Shown here piece by piece: positions 29,377 to 37,749 of a DNA stretch of 64,000 bases. This DNA is from Streptomyces diastatochromogenes. GTDB taxonomy: Bacteria > Actinomycetota > Actinomycetes > Streptomycetales > Streptomycetaceae. Under the pieces are notes generated by a model. It searched no databases, was not told where the DNA came from, and was given only the letters and a program-made list of their open reading frames with translations. The stretch covers positions 3,720,001 through 3,784,000 of the forward strand of contig JAPTYK010000001.1 in NCBI GenBank assembly GCA_026913215.1, read 5' to 3'. The position numbers and the translations under genes were made by a program. Numbering within the stretch: position 1 is the first letter of the stretch; every line of letters begins with the position of its first letter.

Positions 29377-29867
29377 CCATGACGGCCCTGGAGGAGGAAC
29401 TCAGCCGCATCGCCGGCTCCGTCCCCGATCCCGAGCTGCCCGTCCTCACCCTGGAGGAACTCGGCGTCATGCGGGGCGTGCAGGTCCTCGGTCCCGGCCG
29501 CGTCGAGGTCTCCCTCACCCCCACCTACACCGGCTGCCCCGCCATCGAGGCGATGGCCTCCGACATCGAGCAGGCCCTCCACGCGCACGGCGTCCCGGAC
29601 GTCTCCGTCGTCACCGTCCTCACCCCCGCCTGGTCCACCGACGACATCAGCGAGGAAGGACGACGCAAACTCACCGAGTTCGGCATCGCCCCGCCCCGCC
29701 CCCAGGGGCCCGCCGGCGGCCCCGTGCCCCTCACCCTGGCCATTCGCTGCCCCCACTGCGGATCCACCGACACCGAGCTCCTCAGCCGCTTCTCCTCCAC
29801 CGCCTGCAAGGCCCTGCGCCGCTGCACCGCCTGCCGCGAACCGTTCGACCACTTCAAGGAGTTGTAG
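29370..29867 (+). CDS. paaD: Phenylacetate-CoA oxygenase assembly protein PaaD (MIP18-type)
   Basis: Intact, 165 residues. PaaD is a DUF59/MIP18-family factor required for iron-sulfur or di-iron maturation of the epoxidase. VPDPELPVLTLEELGVMRGV and LTPTYTGCPAIEAMASDIE are the MIP18 core. The C-terminus is a zinc ribbon: CPHCGST ... CTACREPF. ATG 29370 overlaps paaC by seven bases; GTG 29373 would give the GTGA overlap seen elsewhere in this operon and is equally possible. The stop TAG is followed at once by paaE. Confidence 0.93.
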   Translation: MVTMTALEEELSRIAGSVPDPELPVLTLEELGVMRGVQVLGPGRVEVSLTPTYTGCPAIEAMASDIEQALHAHGVPDVSVVTVLTPAWSTDDISEEGRRKLTEFGIAPPRPQGPAGGPVPLTLAIRCPHCGSTDTELLSRFSSTACKALRRCTACREPFDHFKEL

Positions 29868-30955
29868 ATGGAATCCTCAGCCGCCGCACGGGCCGGGTTC
29901 CATCCCCTCCGGGTCAGCGAGGTCGACCGGCTCACGGACGACTCCGTCGCCGTCACCTTCGCCGTCCCGCCCGAACTCCACGAGGCGTACCGCCACCTCC
30001 CCGGCCAGCACCTCGCCCTGCGCCGCACCGGCGAACAGGGCGAGGAGATCCGGCGCACCTACTCGATCTGCGCCCCCGCCTCCCCCGCCGGCGAACCCCC
30101 CGTCCTGCGCGTCGGCATCCGGCTCGTCGACGGCGGCTCCTTCTCGACGTACGCCCTCAAGGAACTCACCGTCGGCGACCTCGTCGAGGTCATGGAACCG
30201 AGGGGCCGCTTCACCCTCGCCCCGCGCCCCGGCCACTTCGCCGCCGTCGTCGGCGGCAGCGGCATCACCCCGGTCCTCTCCATCGCGGCCACCCTGCTCG
30301 CCCGCGAGCCCGAGGCCCGGTTCTGCCTCATCCGCAGCGACCGCACCGCCGCGTCCACGATGTTCCTCGACGAGGTCGCCGACCTCAAGGACCGCTACCC
30401 GGACCGCTTCCAGCTGATCACCGTGCTCTCCAGAGAGGAGCAGCAGGCGGGCCTGCCGTCCGGCCGCCTCGACCGCGAGCGGCTCGCCGGACTCCTGCCC
30501 GCCCTCCTGCCGGTCGACAGCATCGACGGCTGGTTCCTCTGCGGCCCCTTCGGACTCGTCCAGGGCGCCGAACAGGCCCTGCGCGGCCTGGGCGTCGACC
30601 GGGCCAGGATCCACCAGGAGATCTTCCACGTCGACGACGGCTCCGCGCCCGCCCCGGCCCCGCGGCCGACGCCCCGGCGCACGCCACCCTGACGGCGACC
30701 CTCCACGGCCGGTCCGGCACCTGGCCGGTGGAGCGGGGCGAGACCCTCCTCGACACCGTGCTCCGCGCCCGCGCGGACGCCCCGTACGCCTGCAAGGGCG
30801 GTGTGTGCGGCACCTGCCGTGCCTTCCTCGTCGGCGGAGAGGTCCGCATGGACCGCAACTTCGCCCTGGAACCGGAGGAGACCGAAGCCGGATACGTCCT
30901 GGCCTGCCAGTCCCACCCGGCCACCCCGGACGTGGAGTTGGACTTCGACCGCTGA
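29868..30955 (+). CDS. paaE: 1,2-phenylacetyl-CoA epoxidase reductase subunit PaaE, one frameshift
   Basis: PaaE feeds electrons from NADPH through FAD and a [2Fe-2S] cluster to PaaA. The FAD domain has RRTYSICAPA, the NADPH domain has VVGGSGITPVLSIA and WFLCGPFGLVQGAEQAL, and the C-terminal plant-type ferredoxin domain has CKGGVCGTCRAFLVGG with the distal Cys in LACQSHP. A C is missing near 30658 between the reductase and ferredoxin parts, which would otherwise separate them. The corrected length is about 362 residues, normal. ATG follows AAGGAG by six bases. It is the last gene of the operon. Confidence 0.93.
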
Positions 30956-31026
30956 CGGGCGGAAGGTGACGAACGGACGGTGACGAACGGGGCGCCGACG
31001 AGGTGCGGCGCCACCATTCCCTTCCC

Positions 31027-31040
31027 TAGAACCTGTTCTA
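31027..31040. promoter_or_regulatory. KstR-type operator upstream of acyl-CoA dehydrogenase gene
   Basis: TAGAACCTGTTCTA is a perfect palindrome (TAGAAC-CT-GTTCTA) and fits the TNNAACNNGTTNNA consensus known for the TetR regulator KstR. It lies 52 bases before the GTG start at 31092, where a repressor would cover the promoter; TTGACG follows at 31043. Confidence 0.65.
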
Positions 31041-31091
31041 TCTTGACGATCCGTCAGAAGAGCAGGCTCCGGGCAACAGGAAGGCAGCACC

Positions 31092-32223
31092 GTGGACTTC
31101 ACCTTCACCGAAGAGCAGCAGGCGGCCGTCGAGGCGGCCAAGGCGGTCTTCGCGGACGTCACGCCCGACGCGGTCCCGAGCCCCGCCCTCACCCCGGGCG
31201 CCGTGGCCGAGGACCTCGACCGACCGCTCTGGGCCCGCCTCGCCGCCGCCGACCTCCTCGGCCTCGCCCTGGCCCCCGAGCACGGCGGCGCCGGACTCGA
31301 CCCCGTCGCCCTCTGCCTCGTCCTGCGCGAGTCCGCCCGTGTCCTCGCCCGCGTCCCCTCCTGGAGACCAGCGCCGTCGCCCTGACCGTCGAGCGGTACG
31401 CCCACCCCGCACGGCCGCCGCACTCCTCCCCCGCACCGCCCGCGGCGAACTCGTCCTCACCGCCGCCTCCCAGGGACGCACCGGCCACGAACCCGCCGAC
31501 CGGGCCGTCACCGCGCGCCGCGACGGAACCGACTGGATCCTCGACGGCCTCCAGACCGCCGTCCCCTGGGCCCACCGCGCCGACCTCATCGCCGTACCCG
31601 CGCACACCGCCGAAGGCCGCACCGTCCTCGCCCTGCTGCCCCGTACGCACGACGGCGTCGGCCTCACCGCCCAGTACTCGACCAGCGGCGAACTCCTCGC
31701 CGAACTACGGCTCGACGCCGTACGGATCGACGAAGCGAACGTCATCACGACCGACGGCGCCTGGGAACGGCTGCGCGACCTCCTCACCACCGGAACGTGC
31801 GCGCTCGCCCTCGGCCTCGGCGAGGCCGTCCTCGCGATGACGAGCCAGTACACCGGAAAGCGCGAACAGTTCGGCCACCCTGTGGCCACGTTCCAGGCGG
31901 TCGCCGTCCAGGCCGCCGACCGCTACATCGACCTGCGCGCCATGGAGGCCACCCTCTGGCAGGCCGCCTGGCGCCTCTCCACCGACGCGAACGGGGCACT
32001 CCCCGCCGCGGGGGACATCGCCGTCGCGAAGATCTGGGCCTCCGAAGGGGTCCGCCGCGTGGTGCAGACCGCCCAGCACCTGCACGGCGGCTTCGGCGCC
32101 GACACCGACTACCCGCTGCACCGCTACCACGCCTGGGCCAAGCACCTCGAACTGTCCCTCGGCCCCGCCGCGGCCCACGAGGAAGCCCTCGGCGACCTGC
32201 TCGCCACCCACCCCCTCGGCTGA
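31092..32223 (+). CDS. Acyl-CoA dehydrogenase (FadE-type), frameshifted
   Basis: An about 378-residue flavoprotein of the acyl-CoA dehydrogenase family. N-terminal MDFTFTEEQQAAVEAAKAVF, then LGLALAPEHGGAGLDPVALCLVL, and the C-terminal helical domain with TSQYTGKREQFGHPVATFQAVA (outlined), AVAKIWASEGVRRVVQTAQHLHGGFGADTDYPLHRY (outlined). The catalytic Glu position cannot be fixed with certainty; the closely related, often truncated steroid-type FadEs work as heteromers. Bases are missing near 31362 and 31410. GTG 31092 follows AGGAAGG. It has its own KstR-like operator, so it is probably regulated apart from paaABCDE. Confidence 0.85.
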
Positions 32224-32243
32224 CGCCGCGGAGGGGAGGAAGG

Positions 32244-32588
32244 TCAGAGGACGAAGGCCGGGCTGCCGCTCTCCGCCACCATCGGACGCCCGGCACCGTC
32301 CCAGGCCATCATCCCGCCGTCCACGTTCACCGCGTCGAAGCCCTGCTGCACCAGGTACTGGGTGACCTGCGCCGAACGACCGCCGACCCGGCACATCACA
32401 TAGGCGCGACCGCGCTCGGCCATGACCTCCGTCACCTCACCGAAGCGGGCCACGAAGTCGCTCATCGGCACGTGCACCGCGCCCTCGACGTGACCGGCCT
32501 TCCACTCGTCGTCCTCCCTGACGTCCAGCACCAGGGCATCGGCCGGCACGGAAGCCGCGTCCACCGAGGGCAGCGGGGAGAAATTCAT
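32244..32588 (-). CDS. Rhodanese-like domain protein
   Basis: Intact, 114 residues, a single-domain rhodanese. ALVLDVREDDEWKAGHVEGAVHVPM is the entry motif (outlined) and VMCRVGGRSAQVTQYL contains the active-site cysteine in a CRxGxRS loop, which fits a sulfurtransferase. ATG 32588 is the start that gives MNFSPLPSVDAASVPADALVLDV; reading further upstream only extends into unrelated sequence. It is convergent with the acyl-CoA dehydrogenase. Its target is unknown. Confidence 0.9.
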   Translation of the reverse strand: MNFSPLPSVDAASVPADALVLDVREDDEWKAGHVEGAVHVPMSDFVARFGEVTEVMAERGRAYVMCRVGGRSAQVTQYLVQQGFDAVNVDGGMMAWDGAGRPMVAESGSPAFVL

Positions 32589-32644
32589 GGGACAGGCCTT
32601 CTCTCGTTCCAGTACCGCCCGAGGACTCGGCCGGTACTGAAAAC

Positions 32645-33483
32645 CTACTGCACCAGCCCCGCCAGCTCGCCCTCCCGCTCGGCGACCTGCGCGAGCAACT
32701 GCTCGGCGATCTCCTCCAGGAGCTGGTCCGGGTCGTCCGGCGCCATCCGCAGCATCGCGCCGATCGCGCTCTCCTCCAGCTCGCGGGCCACCGCCGACAG
32801 CATGTCCTTGCGCTCGGCCAGCCACTCCAGGCGCGCGTACAGCTCCTCGCTCTCGCTGAGCCGCTCCTCGGCCGGCACCGGCCCGGCCTCCCACTCCTCG
32901 GACAGCTCGCGCAGCAGCGCCTCGTCCCCGCGGGCGTAGGCGGCGTTCACCCGCGTGATGAACTCCTCGCGCCGCTTCCGCTCGTCCTCCTCACGGGCCA
33001 GATCCGGGTGGGCCTTGCGGGCCAGCTCGCGGTAGAGCCTGCGGGCCTCCTCGCCGGGACGGACCCGCTTCGGCGACTGAACGGGCCGGTCCGTGAGCAT
33101 CGCGGCGGCCTCGGGGAGAGCCCGTCGGTGTCGATCCAGTCGTGGAACAGCTCGTCCACACCGGGCATCGGCAGCACCGCCGCCCGCGCCTCCTGCGCCC
33201 GCCTCAGATCCTCGGGATCCCCGGTACGCGCCGCCCGCGCCTCGGCGATCCGCGCGTCCAGCTCATCGAGCCGCGCGTACATCGGCCCGAGCTTCTGGTG
33301 GTGCAGCCGCGAGAAGTTCTCCACCTCGACCCGGAAGGTCTCCACGGCGATCTCGAACTCGATCAACGCCTGCTCGGCCACCCGCACAGCCCGCTCCAAC
33401 CGAGCCTCGGGCCGCTCGTCCCCGGGTCCCTCGGTCACACCCTGGTCCACGCTCACGTCACGCCGCCCAAGTCCTCGTTCCAC
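32645..33483 (-). CDS. J-domain-like protein with long coiled coil, one frameshift
   Basis: The N-terminal half is a coiled coil (LERAVRVAEQALIEFEIAVETFRVEVENFSRLHHQKLGPMYARLDELDARIAEA, given by its ends). The C-terminal half reads EEARRLYRELARKAHPDLAREEDERKRREEFITRVNAAYARGD, with an HPD triad as in J domains (here in RKAHPDLA). One base is missing near 33118 (expected DTDGLSPEAAAMLTDRPVQSPKRVRPG). The corrected protein is about 279 residues. GTG at 33483 is a provisional start. Presumably a DnaK co-chaperone or scaffold; no partner is encoded nearby. Confidence 0.75.
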
Positions 33484-33506
33484 CTCGTCCCACCCAGCCT
33501 ACGGGC

Positions 33507-33661
33507 CCCCGGGGGGCCTCCCCCCTCCCTCCCCCTCCCTCCCCTCCCCCTTTGTTTTCCCTGCCCGCTTTGTGTCCCCTGCCCGGCTTACCGGGCTTCC
33601 CGGGCTTCCCGCCCGCGACCGCGACCGACGTAAGACGTCAAGCGTCAGGCGTCAGGCGTCA
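33507..33661. other. Pyrimidine tract and CGTCAGG repeats between two genes
   Basis: This 175-base gap between the J-domain gene and the end of the DUF2252 gene has no gene. It holds GGGCCCCCGGGGGGCC-like self-complementary sequence, a C/T-only run from about 33518 to 33560, and four CGTCA(A/G)GC-type direct repeats running into the DUF2252 stop. A terminator function of the first part is possible. Confidence 0.5.
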
Positions 33662-35117
33662 GACGCCCAGCTCCGCCGCTATCCGCCCCGTGCGGACAGC
33701 GGACAGCAGGTCGGCGTGGTCGGCGGTGGTGCGGTCGGCGTAGGTGACGGCGAAGGAGGCGACGGCCTCGTCGAGCTCCTCGTTCTTGCCGCAGTAGCCG
33801 GATATCAGGCGCGGGTCGGCGCTGTGGGCGTGTGCGCGGGCGAGTAGGGCGCCGGTCATCCGCCCGTAGTCGTCGAGCTGGTCCGCGGTGAGGGCGGCGG
33901 GATCCACGCTGCCCTTGCGGTTGCGGAACTGGCGCACCTGGAACGGACGGCCTTCGACCGTGGTCCAGCCCAGCAGGATGTCGCTGACGACCTGCATCCG
34001 CTTCTGTCCGAGCACCACGCGCCGACCCTCGTGGCCGGTGTCCGGCACGGTGAAGCCGGCGGCCGGCAGATGGGGCAGCAGGGCCGACGGCCGGGCCTCC
34101 TTCACCTGGAGCACCAGCGGCTCGCCCCGGTGGTCCAGGAGCAGGACCACATAGGAGCGGGTGCCGACGCTGCCGGTGCCGACGACCCGGAAGGCCACGT
34201 CGTGGACGGCGTACCGGGCGAGGAGCGGAAGTCTGTCCTCGGACACGGTCTCCAGGTACGCGCCGAGGGAGGCGGCGACCTCGGCCGCCTCGGTGTCCGG
34301 GACCCTGCGCAGCACCGGGGGAGCGTCCACGAATCTGCGGCCGCCGCCCTCGGCGTCCGTCACGGCTTCGGTCGACCGGGCGGCGAACCGGGCGCTCGTG
34401 TTGTTGCGGGCTTTGGCGGAGACCCGTTCCAGGGTGCCGAGGAGGTCGCGGGCGTCGGTGTGCGAGACGAGTTCCTCGTCGGCGATCGCGTTCCAGGCGT
34501 CGTGGGCGGGGAGCCGGGCGAGCAGGCGCATGGTGCGCCGGTACGCGCCGGCGGTGTCGAAGGCGGCGGCCCGGCACACGTCCTCGTCCGCTCCGACCTC
34601 CCGCCCGGCGAGGACGAGGGAGGTGGCGAGCCGCTTGAGGTCCCATTCCCAGGGGCCGACGACAGTCTCGTCGAAGTCGTTGAGGTCCATGACGAGCCGC
34701 CGCGGGCGTCCCCGTAGAGGCCGAAGTTGGCGGCGTGCGCGTCGCCGCATATCTGGGCGGCGATCCCGTGACGGGCGTTCCGGCGAGGTCCTGGGCCATC
34801 AGTCCGGCGGAGCCGCGCAGGAAGGCGAAGGGGCTCGCCGCCATCCTGCCGACCCGTATCGGCGTCAGCTCGGGGACCCGGTCCCGGTTCGATTCCTCGA
34901 CGGCGCGCACGGCGTCCGGGCGGTCGGCGGCGAGGGCCGGCAGCGCGTGCGAGGCGCGGGGCACCCGCTCGCGGAGCTGCTTGCCGCGGTCCTTGGGGGA
35001 GACCCCGGTGCCGGGGGCGGAGCGGCGTGCGAAGCCCGGCACGTGCGGGATGCGCGCCCCGTCCTGCTCTCCGTCCGTACCGCGCTGTCCTGGCACGACG
35101 GCCCTGATCTCGTCCAT
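33659..35117 (-). CDS. DUF2252 domain-containing protein, frameshifted
   Basis: DUF2252 proteins (about 450 residues) look like kinase/APH-fold proteins. Recognisable parts are RVGRMAASPFAFLRGSAGLMAQDLAGTPVTG, CGDAHAANFGLYGD (catalytic-loop-like HAANFG), VMDLNDFDETVVGPWEWDLKRLATSL (DFDE metal motif), ISGYCGKNEELDEAVASFAVTYADRTTADH. Bases are missing near 34774 and 34706. ATG 35117 is the start; the 150-base upstream gap carries two DnaA boxes. Function is unknown. It stands alone on its strand apart from the membrane protein gene upstream, separated by that gap. Confidence 0.85.
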
Positions 35118-35193
35118 GGGACGCCCTCCCCGATGCGTTGTCCAACATCATTCGGCCCCGACCGTACCGCCGTTCCCGATCAGTCGTCTCCCC

Positions 35194-35215
35194 TGTGGAC
35201 AACCCCTGTGGACAA
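35194..35215 (-). other. Two direct DnaA boxes (TTGTCCACA)
   Basis: TGTGGACAA occurs at 35194-35202 and 35207-35215, both the reverse complement of TTGTCCACA and spaced 13 bases start to start, in a 149-base intergenic region. Confidence 0.75.
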
Positions 35216-35266
35216 CCTCCGGGACCGCCCCGGACCTCGCCTTCGGCCCCGCCGCCGGGCCCGTCA

Positions 35267-36382
35267 TCAGACCGCGATGGCTTCTTCCATCTCCTCCTCG
35301 GCCTCGGCCTCTGCCTCTGCCTCAGTGGAGGTGTCGGCCTCGACCTCATTCCCAGGCCGGGTGCCGGAACCGGTCGGCACCGTGGCCGCGGCGTCCGTCT
35401 TCCTCCGTCGCGCCTCCGTCAGCCCGGCGAGGACGAGGAGCACGGCGCCGGCGAGGAGCCAGAGGGTGAGGACGAGGACGTTGCGGCCGAGTCCGTGGCC
35501 GTCGAAGTAGACGTGGCCGCGTACGCCCTCGACGAAGCCCGCGCCGTTCCAGAAGGCGTGCAGGGCGCCGAAGAAGCCGGGCTGGAGTTCGGGCCGGTAG
35601 ATGCCGCCGGAGCTCGTGAAGTTGAGCATGACGAAGAGCACCATCACGCCGAGCGTGGTCCAGCGGCGCAGGAAGGTGTGCAGGCCGACGCCGACGGCCA
35701 GGATGCCCGCCGAGTACAGCCAGGCCGTCGCCCACACACCGCCGAGCCCCTGGTCGACCAGGTGGAAGACGGGCCCGGCGAAGAGGGTTCCGATGAGGCT
35801 GACGACGAGCGACATGCCGGCGGCGAGGAGGGCCCTGATCCGCATGGGCAGGACGGCGCCGGCGCCGCCGATGACGGCGACGGAGGCGTACGAGCCGATG
35901 CTGAGGGCGACGAGCAGGAAGAAGACGCCCTGGCCCGTGGGGTCGCCGGAGGCGGTGGGGGCGACGTCGGTGACCTTGAGGGGTGCGTCCTGGGCGGCGG
36001 CGACCTTGGTGAAGACCTTCTCGACGGCCATGGCGCTGGTGTCGGAGGAGCCGGAGGCGACGAGCAGCTCGGGCTTCTCGCCGGGGATGTAGGCGCCGAA
36101 GCTGCGCTGTTCGCGCAGTGCGGAGACGGCGGTGTCCCGGTCGGCGACGGTACGGACGTCGAGGGCGCCGGCGCCCTTGTCGTGGAGCGTCTGCGCGAGG
36201 ACCTGGGTGGTGGGTCCGGAGCCGACGACGTCGACGCGCAGGTCGTGGGGCTGGGGCGCGTGGAAGGCGCCGAGGTAGGCGAGCCCCATGCCGACGCACA
36301 TCAAGAGGGGAGTGAGCAGATGCCCGAGGACATGCCGCAACGCACCGCTGGTGTTCGGTCCTGAGGACACCGAGACCTCCAT
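35267..36382 (-). CDS. YhgE/ABC-2-type membrane protein
   Basis: Intact, 371 residues. One N-terminal helix (LLTPLLMCVGMGLAYLGAF), a 140-residue outer domain, then about five helices (GVFFLLVALSIGSYASVAVIGGAGAV, ALLAAGMSLVVSLIGTLFAGPVF, ATAWLYSAGILAVGVGLHTFL, LGVMVLFVMLNFTSSGG, VLVLTLWLLAGAVLLVLAGL). This 1+5 layout is that of YhgE/Pip or ABC-2 permease-like exporters. The C-terminus is an acidic EAEAEAEAEEEMEEA tail. ATG 36382 is inside the divergent promoter region; a MarR gene lies on the other side with shared TACAAC/GTTGTA sites, so it is the likely MarR target. Substrate unknown. Confidence 0.85.
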   Translation of the reverse strand: MEVSVSSGPNTSGALRHVLGHLLTPLLMCVGMGLAYLGAFHAPQPHDLRVDVVGSGPTTQVLAQTLHDKGAGALDVRTVADRDTAVSALREQRSFGAYIPGEKPELLVASGSSDTSAMAVEKVFTKVAAAQDAPLKVTDVAPTASGDPTGQGVFFLLVALSIGSYASVAVIGGAGAVLPMRIRALLAAGMSLVVSLIGTLFAGPVFHLVDQGLGGVWATAWLYSAGILAVGVGLHTFLRRWTTLGVMVLFVMLNFTSSGGIYRPELQPGFFGALHAFWNGAGFVEGVRGHVYFDGHGLGRNVLVLTLWLLAGAVLLVLAGLTEARRRKTDAAATVPTGSGTRPGNEVEADTSTEAEAEAEAEEEMEEAIAV

Positions 36383-36392
36383 GGTTGGCTTT

Positions 36393-36422
36393 TACAACTA
36401 AGTAACCGTTGTACTATACAAC
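36393..36422. promoter_or_regulatory. MarR-type operator between divergent membrane protein and marR
   Basis: Three half-sites: TACAAC (36393-36398), GTTGTA (36408-36413) and TACAAC (36417-36422). The last two form a perfect palindrome GTTGTA-CTA-TACAAC, which is typical of MarR operators. The outer one starts 11 bases before the membrane-protein ATG. Confidence 0.75.
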
Positions 36423-36488
36423 TGAAAGCCCGCGACGGGCGAACGACAATGAACGACGACGGACGACGGACGACGACAGGAGCCCACG

Positions 36489-36955
36489 ATGACCGGCGGC
36501 ACACCGCCTCCCCGTGAGGCGTCGGTGGACGTCATCCAGCGCGAGCTGACGGCCTTCGCCCGCCGGGCCCGCGCCGCGGCGGCCCGGGTCCATCCCGAGC
36601 TCCCGCTGGTCTCGTACACGCTCCTCGCCCACATCGAGGAGCAGCGCGGCTGCCGCGCCACCGACCTCGCGACCCACTACTTCCTGGACAAGTCGACGGT
36701 CAGCCGCCAGGTCGCCGCCCTGGAGAAGCTCGGCTTCGTCGAGCGCCGCCCGGCCCCCGACGACCACCGGGTGCAGGTCCTGCACCCCACCGAGGCCGGC
36801 ACCAGGTCCTCGCCTCGGCCCAGACGAACCGCATGGCCGCCTTCCAGGAGCGCCTGGTGGACTGGCCGGCCGAGGACCTCGCCCGCTTCGCCGCGTACCT
36901 GCTGCGCTACAACGAAGCGACCACGAACCCCCTCCCGGACGCCCCTTCCACCTGA
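36489..36955 (+). CDS. MarR family transcriptional regulator, one frameshift
   Basis: The core is a MarR winged helix: VHPELPLVSYTLLAHIEEQRGCRATDLATHYFLDKSTVSRQVAALEKLGFVERRPAPDDHR (given by its ends) with the recognition helix DKSTVSRQVAALE and the wing PDDHRVQVL. One C is missing near 36802 (CACCAGG, expected GTQVLASAQTNRMAAFQERLV). Corrected, it ends LRYNEATTNPLPDAPST at the TGA of 36953-36955, 155 residues. ATG 36489 follows GACAGGAGC. It is divergent from the membrane protein and probably represses it and itself through the shared palindrome. Confidence 0.88.
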
Positions 36956-36959
36956 ACCG

Positions 36960-37050
36960 GGGCCCGAGCAAGAGTCGGAACCGGAGCCAGGGCGGAGCCG
37001 GAGCCGAAGCCAGGGCAGGCCAGAGCCGGAGCCGGAGCCCCCTCAAGAGC
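36960..37050. repeat. GAGCCG/GGAGCC hexanucleotide repeat between convergent genes
   Basis: The 99-base gap between marR and the response regulator stops is almost only variants of GGAGCC(G/A) and CCAGGGC. No gene is seen. Hexanucleotide slippage explains its regularity; a hairpin is not obvious. Confidence 0.6.
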
Positions 37051-37054
37051 CCCT

Positions 37055-37711
37055 CTACAGCCCCGCGTCCCGCGCGAGCAGCGCCGCCTGCACCCGGTTC
37101 TCGCAGTGCAGTTTGGCCAGGATGCGGCTCACGTACGTCTTCACGGTGGCCTCGCTCATGTGGAGCCGCTTTCCGGCGTCCGCGTTGGAGAGTCCTTCGC
37201 CGAGCAGTGCGAGGACGTCACGCTCCTTCTCGCTGAGCGCGGCCACGCGTGCGCGTGCCTCCTCGGCTCGGGCCGCCTCCCGGCCGGTGGCGAGCCGTTC
37301 GACCACGTGCCGGGTCGCCGCCGGCGACAGGTACGCGTCCCCGCGGCGGCGGCCCGTACCGCCCGGATCAGCTCGGCGGGCGCCGTGTCCTGAGGAGGAA
37401 CCCGGCGCCCCTGTGCTCCAGGGCCCGCAGCACGTTCTCCCGCTCCCCGAAGGTCGTCAGGATGATCACCCGGGCCGCGGGGCCGCACGGCGCAGCTCGG
37501 GCAGTGCCGAGAGGCCGTCGAGCACCGGCATCTGGATGTCGAGGAGCACCACGTCGGCGGCGTGCGCCCGCGCGGCCTCGACCGCCGCCCGCCCGTCGGC
37601 CGCCTCCCCGACGACCTCGATCTCCGGGTCCGAGATGAGGATCATCCGGATCCCGGCCCTGATCAGGGGCTCGTCGTCGGCGATCACGACCCTGATGGGC
37701 TGCCCTGCCAC
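37055..37711 (-). CDS. NarL/FixJ-family response regulator, frameshifted
   Basis: The receiver domain starts PIRVVIADDEPLIRAGIRMIL with acidic pocket DDE and the phosphate acceptor in VVLLDIQMPVLDG. The LuxR DNA-binding domain is complete: LSEKERDVLALLGEGLSNADAGKRLHMSEATVKTYVSRILAKLHCENRVQAALLA (by its ends). Three bases are missing between, near 37480, 37393 and 37345. The corrected length is about 218 residues. It lies 38 bases after the end of the histidine kinase gene on the same strand and makes a typical pair with it. Target genes are unknown. Confidence 0.88.
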
Positions 37712-37749
37712 AGCTTCTCCCCCACGCCTCCGGTACGGGCGGTTCAGCG

